DNA of 64,000 nucleotides from Microbacterium hydrothermale (lineage in GTDB: Bacteria; Actinomycetota; Actinomycetes; Actinomycetales; Microbacteriaceae). This document shows, one piece after another, positions 19,679 to 28,555 of the stretch; positions within the stretch are counted from its first letter, which is position 1; each line of letters begins with the position of its first letter. The notes beneath the pieces were generated by a model. The model saw nothing but the letters and a program-made list of their open reading frames with translations, did not search any database and was not told the origin of the DNA. The position numbers and the translations under genes are program-made. The DNA lies in contig NZ_STGM01000007.1 of the NCBI RefSeq assembly GCF_004854025.1, positions 62,001-126,000 on the forward strand, read 5' to 3'.

Positions 19679-21199
19679 TCAGTCGGTCGGTCGAGATGCT
19701 CCGTCGCCCTGGCCCTCGATCCACGCCCGCACCGCGTCGGCGAAGCGGTCGCCGCGGTCGGAGTAGGACGCGAACTGATCGAAGGATGCCGCTGCGGGAG
19801 CCAGGAGAACCGTGTCCCCGTCCTGAGCCGCATCCGCCGCCAGTTCGACGACCCGTGCCATGACGTCTTCAGTCTCGGCGTGGTCGACCTCGAACAGCGG
19901 CACCGCGGGGGCGTGTCGCGCGAACGCCGCGACGATGTCGGCGCGCTCCGTGCCGATCACGATGGCGGCGCGGACGCCCGCACCGCGCGCGCGCACGAGG
20001 TCGGAGAGGTCGACGCCCTTGAGCAGACCCCCGACCACCCACACCGCGCCGGGGTACGCCGCGAGAGACGACGAGGCCGCGTGCGGGTTGGTCGCCTTCG
20101 AGTCGTCCACCCACGTCACGCCCGCGTGCGCGGCAACCACCTGGATGCGGTGCGGGTCGAGGCGGAACCGCTCGAGCGTGTCGAAGATGTGCTCGGGCGT
20201 CGCCCCCAGCGAGCGGGCGAGGGCGGAGGCCGCGAGGATGTTGGCGACCATGTGGGGAGCGGCGAGCCCGCGGGCCGCGAGGTCGGCGACGGTGGTCAGC
20301 TCCAGGGCCGAGGTCGCGCGCTCCTCGAGGAAGGCCCGGTCGACGAGGATGCCGTCGACGACGCCGAGGTCGCTGGGCCCCGGCACGCCGAGGTCGAAGC
20401 CGATCGCGCGGGCGCCCTCGATCACCTCGGCGTCTTCGACCATCTCGCGCGTCGCCGCGTCGGCCTTGTTGTAAACGCACGCGACGCGGGTGCGCGCGTA
20501 GACACCCGCCTTGGCATCGCGGTAGGCGTCGGCGCCGCCGTGCCACTCGAGGTGGTCGTCCGCGAGGTTGAGGCACACCGCCGCGTGCGGCGACAGGGCC
20601 TCGGGGCCGCTCTGCAGGTTGAGGTACCAGAGCTGGTGGCTGGACAGTTCGACGACGAGGGCGTCGAAGCCGCCGGGGTCGCGCACCGCGTCGAGCACGG
20701 GGGTACCGATGTTGCCGACCGGCGCGGCCCGCAGGCCCGCGGTCACGAGCATCTCCGCGGTGAGGCGCGTGGTGGTGGTCTTGCCGTTCGTGCCGGTGAT
20801 GAGCACCCAGTCGGCCGGTCGCCCGTCCGCCCGCACGACCTTGTCGCGCACGCGCCACGCCAGCTCGACGTCGCCCCAGAGGGCGATCCGCTGCTCCTGC
20901 GTCCAGCGGATGAGGGGATGGTGCGGCGGGAAGCCCGGGGAGGCGATGACGACCTCGGGGGCGAACGCGGAGAGCTCCGCCGGGACCGCGTCGAGCGGTC
21001 CCTCGTGCAGGCGCACGCCCAGCAACGGCAGGAGGCGACCGTACTCGGCATCCGCCCGCTCGGTGACCACGAGCACCTCGGCGCCCAGCTCCGAGAGCGT
21101 GTCGGCGACCGAGAAGCCCGTCACCGACAGGCCCAGCACGGCGACGCGCAGGCCCTTCCAGTCGGCGTGCCAGCTGGTGAGGGTGGAGAGGTCGGTCAT
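19679..21199 (-). CDS. murD: UDP-MurNAc-L-Ala--D-Glu ligase
   Basis: 506 residues; adds D-glutamate to UDP-MurNAc-L-Ala. Motifs: VAVLGLSVTGFSVADTL, P-loop LITGTNGKTTTTRLTAE, and DDSKATNPHAA. It starts ATG at 21199 and overlaps the mraY stop by four bases (ATGA), indicating coupling. D-Glu added here is the branching residue of B-type peptidoglycan if this is Microbacterium (known for the genus, not shown by sequence). Confidence 0.97.
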   Translation of the reverse strand: MTDLSTLTSWHADWKGLRVAVLGLSVTGFSVADTLSELGAEVLVVTERADAEYGRLLPLLGVRLHEGPLDAVPAELSAFAPEVVIASPGFPPHHPLIRWTQEQRIALWGDVELAWRVRDKVVRADGRPADWVLITGTNGKTTTTRLTAEMLVTAGLRAAPVGNIGTPVLDAVRDPGGFDALVVELSSHQLWYLNLQSGPEALSPHAAVCLNLADDHLEWHGGADAYRDAKAGVYARTRVACVYNKADAATREMVEDAEVIEGARAIGFDLGVPGPSDLGVVDGILVDRAFLEERATSALELTTVADLAARGLAAPHMVANILAASALARSLGATPEHIFDTLERFRLDPHRIQVVAAHAGVTWVDDSKATNPHAASSSLAAYPGAVWVVGGLLKGVDLSDLVRARGAGVRAAIVIGTERADIVAAFARHAPAVPLFEVDHAETEDVMARVVELAADAAQDGDTVLLAPAAASFDQFASYSDRGDRFADAVRAWIEGQGDGASRPTD

Positions 21200-22302
21200 A
21201 CGCGTGAGAGCCATTCGACGTAGAAGAATCCGATGCCCGAGACGGCGAGGAGTCCGGCGATGATCCACATTCGCACGACGATGGTGACCTCGGGCCACCC
21301 CCGCATCTCGAGGTGGTGGTGAAGGGGGCTCATGAGGAAGAGCCTCTTGCCCTTGGTGATCTTGAAGTACGCGCGCTGCAGGATCACCGAGCCCGACGCG
21401 ATCACGTAGACGCCGGCGATGAGCACGAGCAGCAGTTCGGTGCGGGTGAAGATGGCCAGCGCCGCGATGACACCGCCGATGGCCATCGAACCGCAGTCGC
21501 CCATGAAGACCTTCGCCTTCGGCGCGTTCCACCACAGGAAGCCGACGAGGGCTCCCACGAACGAGGCCGAGACGATCGCGAGGTCGAACGGGTCGCGCAC
21601 CGCGTAGCACCCCGCCTGCACGGTGGGGTCGAGCACGTCGGCGCACATCTGCTTGTTCTGCCAGAAGGCCATGAGGCTGTACGCCCCCACGACGAAGATG
21701 CCCGAACCGGCGGCGAGGCCGTCGAGACCGTCGGCGACGTTGACGGAGTTGGATGCCGCGGTGCCGATGAGCGAGATCCACGCGAGGTACAGCAGCCAGC
21801 CGAGGATCGGCCCGAGGGCGAAGAGCGAGAGCACCTGGATGTCGCGGAAGACGGAGATGTACTCCGAGGCGGCGGTCTGCCCGAAGGCGTTGGGGAAGTT
21901 CAGCGCCACGACCGCGAAGGGCACGACGACGAGGACCTGGCCGAGGATCTTGCGCCACCCCGACAGGCCGAGGCTGTTCTGGTGACGCACCTTCATGTAG
22001 TCGTCGATGAAGCCGACCACGCCGAAGCCGAGCATGAGCCACAGCACGAGCAGTCCCGACACGGTCGGGGGGTTGTTGCCGGCGTAGGAGCCGATGAAGT
22101 ACCCGACGATCGTGCCCGCGATGAAGATCGTGCCGCCCATGGTGGGCGTTCCGCGCTTGGCGCCGTGCGAGGGGTTGTGCACGTTCTCGGGCGTGCGGAT
22201 GACCTGACCCCAGCCCCACTTGCGGAACCACCGCAGGAAGACCGGCGTGAGGAAGAGCGTGAAGGCGAGCGAGATCGCCGCCGACGTCAGAAGAGATCTC
22301 AC
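21196..22302 (-). CDS. mraY: Phospho-MurNAc-pentapeptide transferase
   Basis: 368 residues, about ten membrane segments. It transfers phospho-MurNAc-pentapeptide to undecaprenyl phosphate, making lipid I. Conserved FIDDYMKVR, NSVNVADGLDGLAAG and the HHHLE segment near the C-terminus are present. GTG start at 22302 overlaps the murF stop by four bases (GTGA). Confidence 0.97.
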   Translation of the reverse strand: MRSLLTSAAISLAFTLFLTPVFLRWFRKWGWGQVIRTPENVHNPSHGAKRGTPTMGGTIFIAGTIVGYFIGSYAGNNPPTVSGLLVLWLMLGFGVVGFIDDYMKVRHQNSLGLSGWRKILGQVLVVVPFAVVALNFPNAFGQTAASEYISVFRDIQVLSLFALGPILGWLLYLAWISLIGTAASNSVNVADGLDGLAAGSGIFVVGAYSLMAFWQNKQMCADVLDPTVQAGCYAVRDPFDLAIVSASFVGALVGFLWWNAPKAKVFMGDCGSMAIGGVIAALAIFTRTELLLVLIAGVYVIASGSVILQRAYFKITKGKRLFLMSPLHHHLEMRGWPEVTIVVRMWIIAGLLAVSGIGFFYVEWLSRV

Positions 22303-23711
22303 GCGAACAGCTCCCCGAGTCGATCGCCGAGGTGACGCAGCCCCGCCGAGTTGGACGACTTCACCAGCACGCGGTCGCCGTCGCGCAGTTCGGTCGAGAG
22401 GTAGTCGTACGCGGCGTCGGCGTCGGCGAAGAACACCGCCTCGCCGTCCCACGAGCCCTGGGCGATCGCCTCGAGGTACATGCGGCGCGCCTCCGGGCCG
22501 ATCACGACGATGCGCTGGATGCGCAGCCGCACGGCCAGCAGGCCCACGCGGTCGTGCTCCTCGTCGGCGTACTCCCCCAGCTCGCTCATCGCACCGAGCA
22601 CGGCGACGGTGCGCTCCTCGGGCCCGGTGATCTGCGCGAGGGTGCGCAGCGCGGCGGCCATCGAGTCGGGGCTGGCGTTGTAGGCGTCGTTGATGATGCG
22701 CACGCGCTCGGAGCCCATCGGCTGCATCCGCCACCGCTCGGCGATCTCGAGCGTCTCGACGCGGGCGATCGCGTCGGCGGCGGACACGCCCAGAGCGGTC
22801 GCCGCGGCGATCGCCGCGAGGGCGTTCATGATGTGGTGCTCGCCCAGCACGCGCAGGGTCAGGGTGTGCGCCTCGCCGTCGACGAGCAGATCGGCGCGGG
22901 TGCCGGATGCCGAGACCTCGACGTCGACGGCCCGCACCTCCGCCCGTTCGCCGCGGCCGAACCAGCGCACGTCCTGTCCGCGCTCGCGCGCGATCGGTTC
23001 CATCGCGGCGACCCGCGGGTCGTCGGCGTTGAGCACGGCGAGGCCGCCCTCGCGGGTGGCCTTCACCAGCTCGCTCTTCGCGTGGAACGTGGACTCGATG
23101 CCGCCGAACCCGCCCGCGTGGGCCATGCCCACCATCAGCACGACCCCGACGTCGGGGGTCACGAGGCCGGCGAGGCGCGCGATCGCACCCGGGGCGCTCG
23201 CACCGAACTCGCTCACGAGGAACCGCGTGTCCTCGGCGACGCGCAGCATCGTCAGCGGGGCGCCGACCTCGTTGTTGAACGAGGCGCGCGGCGCGACCGT
23301 GGGTCCCTCGCCCTCGAGGATGCGCGCCAGCATGTTCTTCGTCGTCGTCTTGCCGTTCGAGCCGGTGATGCCGACGACCTTCAGTGCCCCCGCCGCCCGG
23401 ACGCGGGCGACGTTGTCGCGAGCCAGGGCTGCGAGGGCCTCGATCACGTCGGGGACGACGATCTGGCTCACCTCGTCGTCGAGCTCGCGCTCCACGATCG
23501 CCAGCGCCGCTCCGCGCTCGACGGCGGTCCCGACGAAGAGGTGGCCGTCGGTGGTCTCGCCGGGCTTGGCGACGAAGACGCCGCCGGGCTCGATGAGGCG
23601 CGAGTCGGTGTCGACCAGACCCTCGACCGTGGTGTCGGGGGTGTCGTCGCGACGGACGACGAGGCGCCCGCCGAGCACGGCGGCGATGTGGGAGAGGCTG
23701 GTGGAGATCAT
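22299..23711 (-). CDS. murF: UDP-MurNAc-tripeptide--D-Ala-D-Ala ligase
   Basis: 470 residues; attaches D-Ala-D-Ala to complete the pentapeptide. P-loop VVGITGSNGKTTTKNM, and INDAYNASPDSMAAAL in the central domain identify MurF rather than MurE. The MurE-type substrate segment is not seen. It starts ATG at 23711, 64 bases after the ftsI stop, the position where murE would be expected in most dcw clusters. Confidence 0.96.
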   Translation of the reverse strand: MISTSLSHIAAVLGGRLVVRRDDTPDTTVEGLVDTDSRLIEPGGVFVAKPGETTDGHLFVGTAVERGAALAIVERELDDEVSQIVVPDVIEALAALARDNVARVRAAGALKVVGITGSNGKTTTKNMLARILEGEGPTVAPRASFNNEVGAPLTMLRVAEDTRFLVSEFGASAPGAIARLAGLVTPDVGVVLMVGMAHAGGFGGIESTFHAKSELVKATREGGLAVLNADDPRVAAMEPIARERGQDVRWFGRGERAEVRAVDVEVSASGTRADLLVDGEAHTLTLRVLGEHHIMNALAAIAAATALGVSAADAIARVETLEIAERWRMQPMGSERVRIINDAYNASPDSMAAALRTLAQITGPEERTVAVLGAMSELGEYADEEHDRVGLLAVRLRIQRIVVIGPEARRMYLEAIAQGSWDGEAVFFADADAAYDYLSTELRDGDRVLVKSSNSAGLRHLGDRLGELFA

Positions 23712-23775
23712 TGCTGTGCGGACGCCCTTTCCGTGTCGCATTCGTTACCGAGACGAGACCGGCGTCGGCGGTGTC

Positions 23776-25590
23776 TCAGCCGAACTTGGGCAGTTCGGGG
23801 GTCGTGGTCCCGGACGGGATGACGCGGTAGGTCTTGAGAACCTGCGTCATCGCCTTCTGGAACGCGGGGGCGGTGGCCGCGGACGATTTTACCGTCCGCG
23901 GTTCGTCCAGGTTGACCGCGACGACGTACTGCGGGTCGTCGGCGGGGGCGAAACCGATCATCGTGGTGAAGTAGGCGTCGGGCTTGTAGGCGCCGGTGTT
24001 CTCGTCGACCTTCTCGCCGGTACCGGTCTTGATCGCGAGGCGGTATCCGGGGATGGCGATCTTGTCGGCGAGCTCGCCCTGGGTGGCGACGTTCTCGAGC
24101 ATCAGGCCGACCTCGTGGGCGGTGTCGGGCGAGATGACCTGGGTCCCCTCGGTCGACGGGGTGTCGGTGACCGTGCCGTCGGCCGCGGTGCAGCCCTCCA
24201 CGAGCGAGAGCGGGATCTTCAGTCCGCCGTTCGCGATGGTCTGGTAGGCCCCGACGAGCTGCGGCACGGTGACCGACAGGCCCTGGCCGAAGGCCGTGTT
24301 GTAGAAGGTCTGGGTGTCCCAGTCGCCGACGGGATGCAGGATGCCGACGGACTCCCCGGGGAAGTCGATCGCGCTGAGCGAGCCCATGCCGAATTTCTGC
24401 AGGTAGTCGTAGCGGGTCTGCTTCGGGATCATCTCGGCGAACTTCGAGATGCCGACGTTCGAGGAGTCGATGAGCACGCCGGTGGGCGTGTAGGTGTTGG
24501 GGCCGTGCGAGAAGGCGTCGGACACGCGCGCGTCCCCGCCCAGCACCTCGCGCGATGACGCGGTGACGGTGGTCTCGGGGGTGTACGAACCGCTGTCGAG
24601 ACCGATCGCCGTGGTCAGCGCCTTGAAGGTCGATCCCGGTTCGAAGGGGCTCGAGAACGCGCGACTGCCCCGATCGTCGGCGGGCGTCGCGGTGGGGTCG
24701 TTGGGGTCGACCGAGGGGTACTCGGCCAGGGCCCGGATCTTGCCCGTCTTGGCTTCGACCACGGTGATCGTTCCGCGCAGCGATCCGGTGTTCTGCACCT
24801 GCTCGGCGATCAGTTGGCCGAGGTACCACTGCAGGTCGCGGTCGATCGTGAGCTTCAGCGTGCCGCCGTCGACGGCGGGCTGGGTGACGACCTCGGTTCC
24901 GGGCAGCACGACGCCGTCGCGGCTCTGCTGGAAGACGACCTTGCCGTTGGTGGAGGCGAGGCAGGCGTTGTCGGCGTTCTCGAGACCCGCGAGCGGCTGC
25001 CCGTCGCTGCCGACGAAGCCGAGGAGGTTTCCCCCCACGGCGCCGTCCGGGTACACGCGGCCGGACTGCGGCGGGAAGCTCAGGAACGGCAGCTTCAGGT
25101 CGGCGAGGGCCCGGTACTGCTCGGTCGAGACGTTCTTGGCGATCATCGCGTAGCGCGAGTCGGGGTTGTCGGCGACCGCGTCGGTGACGATCCTCTGCAC
25201 CTCCGCGGCGTCCTGACCGGTGATGGCCGCGATCTGCGCCGCGAGCTCGGGCCAGCCGGTCGTGGTGCCGGAATCGTCGTCGTCGCCGGAGTCGACGGTG
25301 GTGATGCCCTTCGCCGCGAGCATCGGGTCGACCTGGACGTCGTAGCGGTTGACGGCGGAGGCGAGGACGACGCCGTTCTCGTCGACGATCGAACCGCGCG
25401 AGGCGTACTCGACGCGCGAGTTCTCCAGTCCCATCGCGAGGGAGTCGTCCACGTGGGTCCGCGCGTTGACGACCTGGATGTCGACGAGGCGGACGACGAA
25501 CGCGATGAGCACGATCAGCACGATCGACAGTGCGACGACGGTGCGACGCCGCGGGGACCGGGAGGAGGTGGTCGTCGTCATGGCTCTCAT
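23776..25590 (-). CDS. ftsI: Class B penicillin-binding protein FtsI (PBP3-like)
   Basis: 604 residues; septal transpeptidase. One N-terminal membrane segment (TVVALSIVLIVLIAFVVRL), a dimerisation domain, then the transpeptidase domain with GSTFKAL (nucleophile Ser near 319), SSN near 378 and KTG near 520. ATG at 25590 is chosen because it overlaps the upstream stop as ATGA; ATG 25581 is also possible. Partner of FtsW. Confidence 0.95.
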   Translation of the reverse strand: MRAMTTTTSSRSPRRRTVVALSIVLIVLIAFVVRLVDIQVVNARTHVDDSLAMGLENSRVEYASRGSIVDENGVVLASAVNRYDVQVDPMLAAKGITTVDSGDDDDSGTTTGWPELAAQIAAITGQDAAEVQRIVTDAVADNPDSRYAMIAKNVSTEQYRALADLKLPFLSFPPQSGRVYPDGAVGGNLLGFVGSDGQPLAGLENADNACLASTNGKVVFQQSRDGVVLPGTEVVTQPAVDGGTLKLTIDRDLQWYLGQLIAEQVQNTGSLRGTITVVEAKTGKIRALAEYPSVDPNDPTATPADDRGSRAFSSPFEPGSTFKALTTAIGLDSGSYTPETTVTASSREVLGGDARVSDAFSHGPNTYTPTGVLIDSSNVGISKFAEMIPKQTRYDYLQKFGMGSLSAIDFPGESVGILHPVGDWDTQTFYNTAFGQGLSVTVPQLVGAYQTIANGGLKIPLSLVEGCTAADGTVTDTPSTEGTQVISPDTAHEVGLMLENVATQGELADKIAIPGYRLAIKTGTGEKVDENTGAYKPDAYFTTMIGFAPADDPQYVVAVNLDEPRTVKSSAATAPAFQKAMTQVLKTYRVIPSGTTTPELPKFG

Positions 25591-26204
25591 CGTGTCGCGG
25601 GAGTCGGCAGACCGTCGCTGATCGACGGGGGTGTCGTCGATTCGGCGGTTCCGGTCGCCGCGTCCGGCGCGGGAGCCGCGGGCGCGGACGTCGCCGCCGC
25701 CCCCGTTTCGGTGGTCGCCGCGGACGGGTCGGTCACCAGGGGGACCCCCGCGATGAGGGCGTTGCGCACGGAGCCGCGGCCCATGGCATCCACCGACGAG
25801 GTCGTGTCGGCCGGCTTGCCCGAGCCGATCACGGCCCCGTCGCTCAGCCGCAGGTAGGTGGGCGACTCGTCGATGACCATGCCGAGCGCGGCCGCGTTCG
25901 CCGCCAGGTACTGCGGCGAGCTGAGGCCCGCGCTCTCGTCGTTCAGGATCTGCTTCTGGTACGTCAGGTCGCGCTGCTGCTGCGTGAGCGCGGCGATCTC
26001 GAAGGAGCTCTGGGTGGTGAGGATGCCGAGCCCCATCTGCACGAGCACGATCGTCAGTGCCCCGGCGACGGCGATGACGCCGAACAGCCGGCGCGGTGCG
26101 CGGCGACGGGCCGTCGCGGGCACGGCGGTGAGGCGACGCTCACGCGCGGGCGTCGACCGGTCGGGGGCGGTGATCCGGGGGTCGATGGCCGGGGATGCGC
26201 TCAT
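25587..26204 (-). CDS. FtsL-like bitopic membrane protein
   Basis: 205 residues between rsmH and ftsI, the position of ftsL. A basic cytoplasmic part (1-40) is followed by one membrane segment ([20 protein letters not shown]) and a short coiled-coil-prone stretch ([20 protein letters not shown]). This is the FtsL layout, completed here by a long Ala/Pro/Thr-rich external tail (about 140-205). ATGA overlaps at both ends (with rsmH and ftsI) tie its translation to its neighbours. Divisome subunit FtsL is inferred from topology and place, since the family is poorly conserved. Confidence 0.75.
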   Translation of the reverse strand: MSASPAIDPRITAPDRSTPARERRLTAVPATARRRAPRRLFGVIAVAGALTIVLVQMGLGILTTQSSFEIAALTQQQRDLTYQKQILNDESAGLSSPQYLAANAAALGMVIDESPTYLRLSDGAVIGSGKPADTTSSVDAMGRGSVRNALIAGVPLVTDPSAATTETGAAATSAPAAPAPDAATGTAESTTPPSISDGLPTPATR

Positions 26205-27154
26205 GCGTCCTCCTTGATCCTCTCGGCCGCGCGCAGGCGCACGGGGGTGGCGCGGGGGTTGGCCGCTCGTTCGTCGTCGCTGGCCAGTTCGGCCCCGCGC
26301 ACGAGCAGTCGGAAGGTCGGGGCGTGCTCGGGCAGTTCGACGGGCAGTCCGCGCGGGGCGGTGGAGGTCGAGGCCTCGGCGAACACGCGCTTGACCAGGC
26401 GGTCTTCGAGCGACTGGTACGACAGCACGACGATGCGCCCGCCGACGCCGAGCACGCCGAGGGCGGCCGGGATGGTGCGCTCGAGCACCGACAGTTCGGC
26501 GTTGACCTCGATGCGCAGCGCCTGGAACACGCGCTTGGCGGGATGCCGCTCGCGCAGCACCGCGGCCGGGGTCGCGGCCTGCAGCACGTCGACGAGCTGA
26601 CCGGAGCGCTCGAGGGGCGCGTTCTGGCGTGCCGCGATGATCGCCCGTGCGTAGCGGCCGGCGAGCTTCTCTTCGCCGTACCGCTCGAAGATGCGGCGCA
26701 GGTCGCCTTCGCCGTAGGTGGCGAGCACCTCGGCGGCGGTGATCCCGGTCGTCTGATCCATGCGCATGTCGAGGGGTGCGTCCTGGGCGTAGGCGAACCC
26801 GCGGTCCGCCACGTCGAGCTGCAGCGACGAGACGCCGAGGTCGAACAGGATGCCGTCGACCGTGTCGACGCCGGCGGAGGCCACGGCCTCGGCGATGCCG
26901 TCGTAGACGGTGTGCACGAGGGTGACGCGATCGCCGAAGCGCGCGAGCCGCTCCCCCGCGATGCGCAGGGCGTCGGTGTCGCGGTCGAGACCGATCAGAC
27001 GGGTATTCGGGAAGCGCTCGAGGAAGGCCTCGGAGTGCCCGCCCATGCCGAGCGTCCCGTCGACGAAGACGGAGCCGGGCTTCTGCAGAGCGGGCCCGAG
27101 CAGCTCGGCGCAGCGCTCGAGGAGGACGGGGGTGTGGATGTCGCGGATGTCCAT
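26201..27154 (-). CDS. rsmH: 16S rRNA (cytosine1402-N4)-methyltransferase
   Basis: 317 residues (also mraW). SAM-dependent methylation of 16S rRNA C1402. Motif [18 protein letters not shown] near the start and [21 protein letters not shown] region at the C-terminal half ([13 protein letters not shown]). ATG at 27154 ([12 protein letters not shown]) agrees with family starts. A ribosome site directly ahead is weak, and an upstream in-frame ATG at 27196 exists. It is 99 bases after mraZ. Confidence 0.95.
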   Translation of the reverse strand: MDIRDIHTPVLLERCAELLGPALQKPGSVFVDGTLGMGGHSEAFLERFPNTRLIGLDRDTDALRIAGERLARFGDRVTLVHTVYDGIAEAVASAGVDTVDGILFDLGVSSLQLDVADRGFAYAQDAPLDMRMDQTTGITAAEVLATYGEGDLRRIFERYGEEKLAGRYARAIIAARQNAPLERSGQLVDVLQAATPAAVLRERHPAKRVFQALRIEVNAELSVLERTIPAALGVLGVGGRIVVLSYQSLEDRLVKRVFAEASTSTAPRGLPVELPEHAPTFRLLVRGAELASDDERAANPRATPVRLRAAERIKEDA

Positions 27155-27253
27155 GATGATCGGGGCCGATCCTTCGGCTCTGATCCCCACCCGCATCGAC
27201 CTGGCACCGGGGAAGTGTGACAGGGCGTGCGGCTGGGCATCACAGCCGGAGGG

Positions 27254-27685
27254 TCAGAACAGTCCCGGGATCACCTCCTGCTCCATCTCGGCGTACGTCT
27301 CTTCGTTGCTCTCTGCGTAGGCGTTCCACGCATCGGCGTCCCAGATCTCCGCGTGGGCTCCCACGCCGGTGACCACGAGCTCCCGGCCGAGACCGGCGTA
27401 GGAGCGCAGCGCGGGCGGAACGGTGATGCGGTTCTGGCTGTCGGGCTTCTCGGCGCTGGCCCCCGAGAGGAACATGCGCAGGAAGTCGCGGGCCTGCTTG
27501 TTGCTGAGCGGCGCCTCGCGGATCCGCTCGTGCACGCGCTCGAACTCCTCGGTGCTGAACACGTAGAGGCAGCGGTCCTGCCCCCGGGTGATCACCACTC
27601 CGGCGCCGAGGTCGTCACGGAACTTCGCGGGCAGGATGACGCGGCCCTTGTCGTCGAGCTTGGGAGTGTGCGTGCCGAGCAGCAT
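27254..27685 (-). CDS. mraZ: Transcriptional regulator MraZ
   Basis: 143 residues, exactly the family length when ATG 27685 is used ([15 protein letters not shown]). Two SpoVT/AbrB half-domains each carry the DxxxR motif ([18 protein letters not shown]). MraZ binds repeated GTGG-type boxes upstream of its own gene and controls the dcw operon; three such boxes at exact 10-bp spacing lie at 27724-27749. First gene of the long division cluster. Confidence 0.96.
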   Translation of the reverse strand: MLLGTHTPKLDDKGRVILPAKFRDDLGAGVVITRGQDRCLYVFSTEEFERVHERIREAPLSNKQARDFLRMFLSGASAEKPDSQNRITVPPALRSYAGLGRELVVTGVGAHAEIWDADAWNAYAESNEETYAEMEQEVIPGLF

Positions 27686-27697
27686 TCGGGCGTCCAC

Positions 27698-28058
27698 CCC
27701 CTTCGTCCGGCCTGCGAAGTTTTCCCCACTTTACTCCACCACCCTCCACTTCGCTATCGAAAACAGGGGACTTCTGGGCGGGGGCTCCCCCGTGTACTGT
27801 GCGCCCGGCAGATTCCGCACCCCCCCGACCACCGCGGAATTCCGGGCCCGCCGGGCGCCGCGACCCCCGAGCGACGCCGTCGGTGGAGGAAAAGGGAGGG
27901 ATGCCGCCGCGCCCGAGCGGGGCGGAGGGGCGGTGTGGCTCAGATCACCGACCGGGTCGCGGGGGCGTGTCCGAGACAGCGGGACGCGCGGGGTCGGGAA
28001 CGCGCGGGCCCCGACGCCTCCCGGCCGGTGTCCCCGCCGGTCGGCGGCATCCGGGCAC
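27698..28058. other. Non-coding region upstream of mraZ
   Basis: About 360 bases between the DUF3040 terminator and mraZ. The mraZ-proximal 60 bases are relatively AT-rich and hold the GTGGRG boxes. The remainder is GC-rich with short G and C runs; I see no convincing gene. The region is long enough for the main dcw promoter and a leader RNA. Confidence 0.5.
27724..27749 (-). promoter_or_regulatory. Candidate MraZ operator: three GTGGRG boxes at 10-bp period
   Basis: Read on the minus strand: GTGGAG (27749-27744), GTGGAG (27739-27734) and GTGGGG (27729-27724), each start exactly ten bases apart, so on one helix face. They lie 39-64 bases upstream of the mraZ ATG. MraZ of other bacteria binds direct repeats of this kind (established for the family). 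A TANNNT hexamer (TAAAGT) falls between the second and third boxes, but no clear -35 is seen. Confidence 0.65.
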
Positions 28059-28090
28059 AAAAAAAACACCGGCTCCGAGGAGCCGGTGTT
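28059..28090 (-). terminator. Intrinsic terminator of DUF3040 gene
   Basis: 12-bp perfect stem (28065-28076 with 28079-28090) followed in the minus direction by a run of T residues (plus-strand A tract 28059-28066). The best canonical terminator in the window; it insulates mraZ from readthrough. Confidence 0.92.
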
Positions 28091-28110
28091 CTGAAGAAGC
28101 CGAGTGCGGG

Positions 28111-28491
28111 TCAGCGCTGGTCGTTGCGGCGATCCCAGCGGTCGTTCATGCGATCCATGAAGGACGAGCCCGAGGCGCGACCGGTGCGGGGCTTGGCCGC
28201 GCGCGGCGCCGCGGGAGCGGACCCGCGCGTCGGCGTCACGGCGAAGACGACGCCGCCGACCATGAGGAGGAAGCCGAGCACACCGACCGCGATGCCGAGG
28301 ACACCCGTGGTGAACCCGATCGACACACCCACCACGAGCGCGCCGAGACCGGCGAGCACGAGGATCGAGCCGAGGACGATGTTGCGGTAGCTGAGGGCGC
28401 GACTGGGAGCGGAGACGACATCGGTGTCGTTACTCATGAGATGGCGTTCCATCTCATCAAGCAGGCGCTGCTCCTGTTCGGAGAGTGGCAT
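28111..28491 (-). CDS. DUF3040 domain membrane protein
   Basis: 126 residues. Opens with the family signature MPLSEQEQRLLDEMERHL, then two hydrophobic segments (NIVLGSILVLAGLGALVVGV and VLGIAVGVLGFLLMVGGVVF) and a basic tail ending RMNDRWDRRNDQR. Widespread in actinobacteria next to the mraZ/dcw cluster; function unknown. Divergent from the polyprenyl synthase gene, 64 bases apart. Confidence 0.9.
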   Translation of the reverse strand: MPLSEQEQRLLDEMERHLMSNDTDVVSAPSRALSYRNIVLGSILVLAGLGALVVGVSIGFTTGVLGIAVGVLGFLLMVGGVVFAVTPTRGSAPAAPRAAKPRTGRASGSSFMDRMNDRWDRRNDQR

Positions 28492-28555
28492 GCATCCCCC
28501 TCTATGGTGTGGTGCGGACGATTCTACGTGCGGCGTGGATCACTAGGCTAGGCCC

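Noticed and set aside
27760..28058. Short open frames upstream of mraZ
   Set aside because: No ribosome site, biased composition, and they change character across the terminator; treated as non-coding.
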